Shown here one piece after another: positions 1 to 5,065 of a stretch of 5,065 bases of DNA. The DNA is from Anaerolineae bacterium. Its GTDB lineage: Bacteria > Chloroflexota > Anaerolineae > Aggregatilineales > UBA2796. The position numbers were made by a program, and so were the translations under genes. Every line of letters begins with the position of its first letter. Within the stretch, counting starts at the first letter, position 1. The notes beneath the pieces were generated by a model. The model saw nothing but the letters and a program-made list of their open reading frames with translations. It was not told where the DNA came from and searched no databases. The DNA is taken from contig JADZBY010000445.1 in NCBI GenBank assembly GCA_020851855.1, positions 1 to 5,065 on the forward strand, in the 5' to 3' direction.

Positions 1-1310
1 CCCTTCGCTTTTGCCGCCTCGGCCATGCCATTCAGGATCGCATCCAGCGACTCGGTGCGCGGGTCTTCGGCGGTCAGCACGGTGATGTCTGCCAACTCCG
101 CGCTGATCTCGGCCATCAGGCGGCGCTTTTCGCGGTCACGCAGCCCGGCGCTGCCAAACACGGCGATGACGCGCTCGTTGGTGAGCTGCCGCACCGTCTC
201 CAGCGCCCGGCGCAGCGCGTTGGGCGTGTGGGCGAAGTCAACGATGGCGGTGAACGCTTGCCCCTCGTCGATCAACTCCATGCGCCCCGGCACGGGCGGC
301 GTCGCCTGGATGCCGTCGATCACCGCCTGCGGTCCGCAACCGGCGGCGTAACCGGCGGCGGCGGCGGCCAGCATGTTCTGGATGTTGAACTGGCCAATCA
401 GGCTCGTTTCGGCCAGCAGACTGACGCCCGCCATGTTGATGCGCACCGTCGTGCCTCGCGGCGTGGACATCCAGGCCAGCGCGCTGAAGTCCGCCGCGTG
501 CTTGTCGGTGCTGTACGTCAGGCGCTGGTCGGCGGGGATGCCCATGAAGTACGCCGCGTTGGGATCGTCCACGTTCACCACGGCCACCTTACGCTGGTCC
601 GGCTTGCGGTGCGTCGCGCTCAACATCCGGAACAGCCTGGCTTTCGCGTCACGGTACGCCTCGAAGCTGCCGTGGAAGTCGAGGTGCTCGTGGGTCAGGT
701 TGGTGAGGACGGCCACGTCATAATCGACGCCGTTCACGCGGCCCTGCGCCAGCCCGTGACTGGTCGTCTCCAGCACACAGTGCGTCAGCCCGGCATTGAC
801 CATGCGGCGCAGATAGTGCTGGATGTCCGGCGCGCTGGGCGTCGTCGTGTGCAGCCCGGTATCGAGCTTTTCGTCGCCAATCACGGCGTTCACCGTGCTG
901 ATCATGCCCGCCTTGAAGCCCGCCGCGCGCAGGATGTTGTACACCAGATTGGTGGTGGTCGTTTTGCCATCGGTCCCGGTCACGCCGATCACGATCAGCG
1001 CGCGCGACGGGAACCCCTGAGAGGCCGCCGCCAGGAAACCGAGCGCCTGCTGGGCATCCGCGACCTGGGCATAGGGGACCGGGCACGCGGCGCGCTCCGG
1101 CGGGTATTCGCCCACCACAGCCACCGCGCCCGCCGCCGCCGCCTCGCCGATGACGGCATGCGAATCGAAATGCTGCCCCTTACGAGCGACAAACACACCG
1201 CCCGGCTTGAGATACCGGTGATCTTCACTGATCGGCGCAGTCACCTCGGCATCGCCCGTGGGACGCGAGAGAACATCCGGGGCCGCATCCAGCAACTCTT
1301 GAAAACGCAT
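1..1310 (-). CDS. murE: MurE-family UDP-N-acetylmuramoyl-dipeptide ligase (partial, C-terminus missing)
   Basis: Mur ligases of the MurE type add the third stem-peptide residue to UDP-MurNAc-L-Ala-D-Glu in the cytoplasm, using ATP. The 436 codons visible on the minus strand show an N-terminal UDP-substrate domain (PGGVFVARKG, about residues 36-45). The ATP P-loop is GVTGTDGKTTTT (109-120), followed by HTTTP (154-158), ETTSHGL (181-187) and THEHLDFHG (206-214). Lys223 in DAKARLF is in the position of the carbamylated lysine. The C-terminal ligase domain begins near PPVPGRME (338-345) and VDFAHTPNAL (357-366). MurE proteins are usually about 480-500 aa, so roughly 50-60 residues lie beyond position 1. 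Two motifs are atypical: VFGSAGLRDREKR (384-396) replaces the usual VFGCGGDRD-GKR, and EDPRTE (415-420) replaces DNPRSE. The Arg linked to meso-diaminopimelate recognition is kept, but the Asn is Asp, so the amino acid added is uncertain. The ATG at 1308-1310 follows a good ribosome binding site and matches the expected N-terminus. The gene diverges from the cyclase operon. Confidence 0.9.
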   Translation of the reverse strand, partial: MRFQELLDAAPDVLSRPTGDAEVTAPISEDHRYLKPGGVFVARKGQHFDSHAVIGEAAAAGAVAVVGEYPPERAACPVPYAQVADAQQALGFLAAASQGFPSRALIVIGVTGTDGKTTTTNLVYNILRAAGFKAGMISTVNAVIGDEKLDTGLHTTTPSAPDIQHYLRRMVNAGLTHCVLETTSHGLAQGRVNGVDYDVAVLTNLTHEHLDFHGSFEAYRDAKARLFRMLSATHRKPDQRKVAVVNVDDPNAAYFMGIPADQRLTYSTDKHAADFSALAWMSTPRGTTVRINMAGVSLLAETSLIGQFNIQNMLAAAAAGYAAGCGPQAVIDGIQATPPVPGRMELIDEGQAFTAIVDFAHTPNALRRALETVRQLTNERVIAVFGSAGLRDREKRRLMAEISAELADITVLTAEDPRTESLDAILNGMAEAAKAK

Positions 1311-1318
1311 TCGCACTA

Positions 1319-1324
1319 CTCCAC
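1319..1324 (-). promoter_or_regulatory. Ribosome binding site for the MurE-family gene
   Basis: On the minus strand GTGGAG lies 8 nt before the ATG at 1308-1310. Its GGAG core (1319-1322) pairs with the 16S rRNA 3' end. It supports that start codon, since no better-placed start is visible upstream. Confidence 0.65.
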
Positions 1325-1372
1325 AGGGTGATGATGGCACAGTGTGTTGAAGGCGCAATCGGGCCGCGTGTC

Positions 1373-1401
1373 TTGGCTTGCCCACAGCCATCCATTATAA
1401 T
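1373..1401 (+). promoter_or_regulatory. Sigma-70-type promoter of the cyclase operon
   Basis: TTGGCT (1373-1378, four of six matches to TTGACA) and a perfect TATAAT (1396-1401) are separated by 17 bp, the ideal spacing. Transcription would start near 1408, giving a 5' leader of about 40 nt before the ATG at 1449. It is the only strong promoter-like sequence in the 138-bp divergent gap. A short inverted repeat, TGGCT-N7-AGCCA (1374-1390), overlaps the -35 and spacer and could be an operator. The 9-bp gap between the two cyclase genes leaves no room for a second promoter, except one lying inside the upstream coding sequence, so this promoter probably serves both. Confidence 0.65.
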
Positions 1402-1423
1402 CGCCACTTATCCAGGCCGTCGC
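1394..1423 (-). promoter_or_regulatory. Possible divergent promoter of the MurE-family gene sharing the -10
   Basis: Because ATTATAAT (1394-1401) is a perfect palindrome, the minus strand also reads TATAAT (1394-1399). The best -35 candidate is GCGACG (1418-1423 on the minus strand, three of six matches) at an 18-bp spacing, which is weak. Transcription would begin near 1387 and give a leader of about 77 nt. The -10 is seen directly; its use on this strand is inference. Confidence 0.35.
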
Positions 1424-1448
1424 GCAGCAGAGAATTGCATCTCATATT

Positions 1449-3221
1449 ATGACTGACGCCACCAGCCAGGTTCGCACTCACGAGACGGACCATATCGCGC
1501 GCTTGATCAAGGCGCTCAACGCCCTGGAAGCGCAGTTCCGCGAACAGCGCGCCCGCCTTCAGAAACAGGGCATGAGCCTGCCGCCCGGCACGCTTGCCGG
1601 CCTGCAGCGCATCCGGTCCGAGTTGGAGACGCTCGCCCAGCACTTTGCGACTGTCTCGACCGAGTTGCAGCGCCTGCGCGAGCTTGGCCGCACCACAGAA
1701 GTCATCAACTCGACGCTCGATCTGGACGGCGTGCTGAACGAGGTGATGGACACCGTCATTTTCCTCACGCGCGCCGAGCGTGGTTACCTGATGCTGCGCA
1801 ACCCGGACACCGGCGACATGGAGTTCCGCGTGGCGCGCAACATCGAGCACCGTTCGCTGAGCGAGAACGAGTCGATCATCAGCAATACCATTGTCGAGGA
1901 AGTCGCGCGCACCGGCCAGCCCGTGCTGACCACGAACGCCGGGCAGGACCCACGCTTCCAGATGCGCGTGAGCGTGGTCAGCTATGCCCTGCGCAGCATC
2001 CTGTGCGTGCCGCTCATCCTCAAGGGCAGCGTGACAGGCGTTATTTATACCGACAACCGCATCAAACAGGGCCTCTTTGGCGAAAAAGAGAAAGAACTCC
2101 TGCAAACCTTCGCCAACCAGGCCGCCGTCGCCATTGAGAATGCGCGCCTGTACGAGCGCCTGCAAGCCAGCCTGGCCGAAATCACGGCGATGAAAGACTT
2201 GCTGGCCAACGTCTTTGCCTCGATTGCCAGCGGCGTGATCACCACCGACGCCGAGCACCGCATCACGGCGGTGAATGACACGGCGCGGCGCATTTTGGGC
2301 CTGGACGATGGCGACGTGATCGGCCAGCGCCTTTCCGACGTGTGGCCGCTCGTCCACGACGATACGCTCGCCGCCGTGCGCGAGGATGGCATAGACGAGA
2401 CGGTCGAGCTGGAAACCGATATCGAAGGGCGCGGCGCGGTCAATCTCTCGCTGCACTTTTCGCCGCTGCGCAACACCGAGGGCCAGATCGAAGGCGTCGC
2501 GCTGGTCGTGGACGACGTGACCGAGTCGCGGCGGCGCGAGGCGCAGCTGAACGTGGTGCGCCGCTACCTGCCGCCCGCCGTGGTCGATAACATCCAGAAC
2601 ATCGACCGGCTCGGCCTGGGCGGCGAGCGCCGGATGATCACGATCCTGTTCGTGGACGTGCGCCGCTTCAGCGCTTTTCCGCCCGGAATGCCCCCGCAGG
2701 AAGTGATGGCGCTGCTCAACCGTCACCTGACCATCGCCGCCGACGCCATCACGCAACAGGCGGGCGTCATCGACAAGTACATGGCCAACGAGATCATGGG
2801 CCTGTTCAACACCCAGCTGAACCCGGCGGAAGACCACGCCTGGCACGCCGTCCTGGCCGCGATGACCATGATGGACGAGTTCGCCCAGTTCTACCGCGCG
2901 CTCGGTGAACCGCCCGGTGCGCTCTATTACCGGATGGGCATCCACACCGGCGAGGCGACGCTGGGCAATGTGGGCGGCGAGGAACGGCGCGAGTTCACCG
3001 CGCTGGGCGACGCGGTCAATCTGGCGCACCGGCTGCTCGAAAACGCGGAACCCGGCCAACTGGTGTTGAGCGCGGACAGCCTGCGCCACTGCCAGCCTGC
3101 GCTCGAAGCGCTCGGCGACAAGCTGACGATTGCGGCGCGCGAGCAACTTCAGGTGAAGGGCCGGCGCGAAGCCGTGGACGTTTGCCGCGTCGTGCGGGCA
3201 AGCGGATATGCTGAAGGATAG
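1449..3221 (+). CDS. GAF-PAS class III cyclase subunit A (metal-site deficient, C2-like)
   Basis: This 590-aa soluble protein has no signal peptide or membrane segment. Domain order: N-terminal coiled coil (about 14-80); GAF domain (about 82-235, with LRSILCVPL and FANQAAVAIENARLYE); a signalling helix; PAS domain (about 248-365); a linker with RRYLPPAVVDNI (371-382); and a class III adenylate/guanylate cyclase domain (about 395-585). In the cyclase domain the first metal Asp is present (Asp403, in FVDVRRF). The second is replaced by Asn447 in DKYMANE, where active relatives have DKYMGDA. The substrate and transition-state residues are intact: Lys443 and Thr517 (adenine specificity, class IIIb style), Asn524 and Arg528 (GDAVNLAHRL), and Lys570 in VKG. 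As a homodimer it should be inactive or very weak. I infer that it supplies the C2-like half of a heterodimer with the downstream paralog. The ATG at 1449 has only a weak Shine-Dalgarno sequence (AGAGAA, 14 nt upstream). It is supported by the promoter position and by N-terminal similarity to the paralog, which starts at about residue 18. Product if active in the complex: probably cAMP. Confidence 0.9.
   Translation: MTDATSQVRTHETDHIARLIKALNALEAQFREQRARLQKQGMSLPPGTLAGLQRIRSELETLAQHFATVSTELQRLRELGRTTEVINSTLDLDGVLNEVMDTVIFLTRAERGYLMLRNPDTGDMEFRVARNIEHRSLSENESIISNTIVEEVARTGQPVLTTNAGQDPRFQMRVSVVSYALRSILCVPLILKGSVTGVIYTDNRIKQGLFGEKEKELLQTFANQAAVAIENARLYERLQASLAEITAMKDLLANVFASIASGVITTDAEHRITAVNDTARRILGLDDGDVIGQRLSDVWPLVHDDTLAAVREDGIDETVELETDIEGRGAVNLSLHFSPLRNTEGQIEGVALVVDDVTESRRREAQLNVVRRYLPPAVVDNIQNIDRLGLGGERRMITILFVDVRRFSAFPPGMPPQEVMALLNRHLTIAADAITQQAGVIDKYMANEIMGLFNTQLNPAEDHAWHAVLAAMTMMDEFAQFYRALGEPPGALYYRMGIHTGEATLGNVGGEERREFTALGDAVNLAHRLLENAEPGQLVLSADSLRHCQPALEALGDKLTIAAREQLQVKGRREAVDVCRVVRASGYAEG
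3214..3218 (+). promoter_or_regulatory. Ribosome binding site for cyclase subunit B, inside the end of subunit A
   Basis: AAGGA lies within the last codons of subunit A, just before its TAG stop (3219-3221), and 12 nt before the ATG at 3231. A second in-frame ATG at 3237 would be 18 nt away, so 3231 is preferred. The layout favours translational coupling of the two subunits. Confidence 0.45.
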
Positions 3222-3230
3222 GCGACGAGC

Positions 3231-4988
3231 ATGACCATGAATAGCAGCGAAACGCCTGCGGCGGGCGTGCTCGGCACGGCGGATGTGCTTCACGGCCTGG
3301 GGCGGCTCATCGAGGACATGGCCGGCATGTTGCGCGCACAGCGTGACCTGCTCGCCCAGCGCGGCATGGAGCTGGCCACCGAGCCGCTGGACAACTTGCA
3401 GCACTTCGGGCAGGAACTCTCCACTCTGCAAACGACCTTCGGCGAAAACCACACCGAATTGCAGCAACTTCGGGAACTGGCGCGCACCACGCAGGTCATC
3501 AACTCCGTGCTGGAACTCGACCGCGTGCTGAGCGACGTGATCGACTCGGTCATCGCGCTCACCGGGGCCGAGCGCGGCTACCTGGTGCTCAAAGACCCGG
3601 AGACGGGCGAGTTGGACTATCCCATCGCCCGCAACATGCTCCAGGCCGACGTCAGCGACGAGGAATACATCCTCAGCCAGACCGTCGTGGAGCGCGTCAT
3701 CCGGCAGGGCGAGCCGGTGGTCACCATGAACGCCCAGGAAGACCCGCGCTTCCGAGAGGCCGAGAGCATCTTCGACTACATGCTGCGCAGCATCCTCTGC
3801 GTGCCGCTCAAGCGCAAAGGCGACGTGATCGGCGCGGTGTACGTCGATAACCGCTTCCGGCAGGGCCTGTTTGGGGAGCGCGAGCAGCGCGTCGTGTACG
3901 CCTTCGCCAACCAGGCCGCCGTGGCCATCGAAAACGCGCGCCTCTTCGAGCGAATCCGGGCCAGCCTGGCGGAAATCACCACGACCAAGGCGTTCATGGA
4001 CAACGTCTTTGCGTCCATCGGCAGCGGCGTGATCACGGCGGACCGCGACGAGCTGGTGATGGCCGTGAACGACGCGGCGGCGCGCATCCTCAACCTGGAG
4101 CGCGAGCGCACGCTCGGCCAGTCGTTATGGGCAGTGCTGCCCGCGCTGTACGACGGCTTCGACGCCGCCGTGCGCGAAGTGCGCGACCAGGACCGCCAGC
4201 AGACCATCGAGGTCGAGCCGATCCTCGGTCCGCGTGGGCAGGTCAACCTGAATCTCAAGCTCAGCCCGTTCAAGGATTCAGAGCAGGTCACGCAGGGCGT
4301 CGCCATCGTGCTCGACGACCTGACGGCGCTCAAGCAGCAGGCCGCCACGCTGAGCGCCGTGCGCCGCTACATGACGCCGGCCATGCTCGACAACATCCAG
4401 ACTATCGACCAGCTTGAGTTGGGCGGTGTGGAGCGCGAGATCACCGTCGTGTACTGCGACGTGCGCGGCTTCACGTCCTTCAGCGAGGCGCGCCCGCCCG
4501 AAACGGTGATGGCCGTCATCAACCGTTACCTGTCCGTGTGCACGGACGCCATCAACGCCACGGAAGGCATCATCGACAAGTACATGGGCGATGCCGTCGT
4601 CGCCCTCTACAACACGCAATTGAACCCCCAGGCCGATCATCCGCGCCGTGCGGTGGCCGCCGCGAACGCCATCATGCGCGAAATGCGCGCGTTGCACGAC
4701 GTCCTGCCGCCGGAACAGCGCCTGCTCTTCGGCATCGGCATCCACACCGGGGCGGCCATCCTGGGCAACGTCGGCAGCCCACGCCGCAAGGAGTTCACGG
4801 CCATCGGGGATACGGTCGAGCTGGCGAAGTGGCTCCAGGAGAATGCGCTCGGCGGAGAAATCATCGCCAGTCCGAGCACCTTTGACGCCGTGCGAGATGC
4901 GGTCGCCGCCGAACCGCTGCCGCCGCGCAAACCGAGCGATCACGCCGCGCCGGACATCCTGTACCGCATCACCGACGGGGACAACTGA
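3231..4988 (+). CDS. GAF-PAS class III cyclase subunit B (transition-state deficient, C1-like)
   Basis: This 585-aa soluble paralog of the upstream gene starts 9 bp after its stop codon. Domain order is the same: coiled coil (about 20-85), GAF (about 87-240, with LRSILCVPL and FANQAAVAIENARLFE), signalling helix, PAS (about 254-372), linker RRYMTPAMLDNI (378-389) and class III cyclase domain (about 402-583). Both metal-binding aspartates are present: Asp410 in YCDVRGFTSF and Asp454 in DKYMGDAV. Lys450 and Thr523 (EFTAIGD) are also kept. The motif that should read GD-VN-A-RL is GDTVELAKWL, so the transition-state Asn is Glu530 and the Arg is Trp534. The C-terminal VKG lysine motif is also absent; the tail is proline-rich (LPPRKPSD) and ends DILYRITDGDN. 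The animal C1 cyclase domain lacks the same residues. I infer that B binds the two metal ions and contributes the C1-like half of one active site formed with subunit A. It may still be a cyclase by name only if no heterodimer forms. The ATG at 3231 is chosen because AAGGA precedes it; Met3 is an alternative. Confidence 0.9.
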   Translation: MTMNSSETPAAGVLGTADVLHGLGRLIEDMAGMLRAQRDLLAQRGMELATEPLDNLQHFGQELSTLQTTFGENHTELQQLRELARTTQVINSVLELDRVLSDVIDSVIALTGAERGYLVLKDPETGELDYPIARNMLQADVSDEEYILSQTVVERVIRQGEPVVTMNAQEDPRFREAESIFDYMLRSILCVPLKRKGDVIGAVYVDNRFRQGLFGEREQRVVYAFANQAAVAIENARLFERIRASLAEITTTKAFMDNVFASIGSGVITADRDELVMAVNDAAARILNLERERTLGQSLWAVLPALYDGFDAAVREVRDQDRQQTIEVEPILGPRGQVNLNLKLSPFKDSEQVTQGVAIVLDDLTALKQQAATLSAVRRYMTPAMLDNIQTIDQLELGGVEREITVVYCDVRGFTSFSEARPPETVMAVINRYLSVCTDAINATEGIIDKYMGDAVVALYNTQLNPQADHPRRAVAAANAIMREMRALHDVLPPEQRLLFGIGIHTGAAILGNVGSPRRKEFTAIGDTVELAKWLQENALGGEIIASPSTFDAVRDAVAAEPLPPRKPSDHAAPDILYRITDGDN

Positions 4989-5025
4989 GCCTCGCCCCCT
5001 GGCCACACGCAGGAGTCTGAGGAAT

Positions 5026-5060
5026 TGGGGCGGCCACCGGGCGGGGGGCGCGCCGCCCCA
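5026..5060 (+). terminator. GC-rich inverted repeat after the cyclase operon, possible terminator
   Basis: A perfect 9-bp inverted repeat, TGGGGCGGC (5026-5034) and GCCGCCCCA (5052-5060), encloses a 17-nt G-rich loop 37 bp after the subunit B stop codon. Position and stem strength fit a transcription terminator, but the five bases left in the window (CCAAC) show no T-run. It could instead be a Rho-assisted or dispersed GC-rich repeat element. No gene is visible in the final 77 bp. Confidence 0.3.
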
Positions 5061-5065
5061 CCAAC

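Noticed and set aside
228..1331. Plus-strand open frame of 367 codons opposite the MurE-family gene
   Set aside because: The minus strand carries clear Mur ligase motifs in order; the plus translation is low-complexity Arg/His/Val sequence typical of an antisense shadow.
1328..1340. Possible CRP-type cAMP receptor site (GTGATGATGGCAC) in the ligase leader
   Set aside because: The GTG and CAC half-sites are 7 bp apart instead of the 8 expected in the GTGA-N6-TCAC consensus, and the flanks do not match. It would also lie downstream of the likely start site.
1311..1448. Small gene or RNA gene in the divergent gap
   Set aside because: No start codon with a ribosome binding site opens a plausible reading frame here, and no riboswitch or tRNA-like fold is apparent. 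The gap is accounted for by promoters and leaders.
2049..2094. Cyclic-nucleotide-binding (NKFDE) motif in the GAF domain of subunit A, and its counterpart in B
   Set aside because: Only DNR...LFGE is seen, which is the generic end of FhlA-like GAF domains. The full N-K/R...F...D-E signature is not clear, so I do not claim cAMP or cGMP binding.
1395..3467. Long minus-strand open frame of 690 codons opposite subunit A
   Set aside because: It is a by-product of high GC content. The translation is rich in His, Arg, Ala and Val with no recognisable domain, while the plus strand encodes a full GAF-PAS-cyclase protein.
4278..5006. Minus-strand open frame of 242 codons opposite the end of subunit B
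   Set aside because: Antisense shadow of the cyclase catalytic domain, with no domain of its own.

Overview
This is a high-GC bacterial window with three genes: one partial gene on the minus strand, and a two-gene operon on the plus strand that diverges from it. Codon choice, the GAF-PAS-cyclase architecture and the atypical MurE-like ligase suggest a Chloroflexota (Anaerolineae-type) bacterium. That assignment is inference; the window contains no rRNA or other phylogenetic marker.

Layout. Positions 1-1310 (minus) hold the first 436 codons of a MurE-family Mur ligase (peptidoglycan precursor synthesis); its C-terminus lies beyond the window. Positions 1311-1448 are a 138-bp divergent intergenic region. 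It carries a good sigma-70-type promoter for the plus strand (TTGGCT, 17-bp spacer, TATAAT). The -10 lies inside the 8-bp palindrome ATTATAAT, so the minus strand also reads TATAAT. Positions 1449-3221 and 3231-4988 (plus) encode two paralogous soluble proteins of 590 and 585 aa, called A and B here, separated by 9 bp. Each has an N-terminal coiled coil, a GAF domain, a PAS domain and a class III nucleotide cyclase catalytic domain. The last 77 bp hold a GC-rich inverted repeat and no gene.

Main point. The two cyclases are degenerate in complementary ways. A has lost one of the two metal-binding aspartates (Asn447 in the DKYMANE motif) but keeps the substrate- and transition-state-binding set (Lys443, Thr517, Asn524, Arg528, Lys570). 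B keeps both metal aspartates (Asp410, Asp454) but has Glu530 and Trp534 where the transition-state Asn and Arg should be, and it lacks the C-terminal VKG lysine motif. Neither homodimer should be competent. An A:B heterodimer would contain exactly one complete active site, the arrangement of the C1/C2 halves of animal transmembrane adenylyl cyclases. B would be C1-like and A C2-like. The Lys/Thr specificity pair suggests a class IIIb adenylate cyclase. The pair would be a cytoplasmic sensor that makes cAMP, with separate GAF and PAS inputs on each subunit and stoichiometry set by co-translation from one promoter. No effector or cAMP-binding gene lies within the window.
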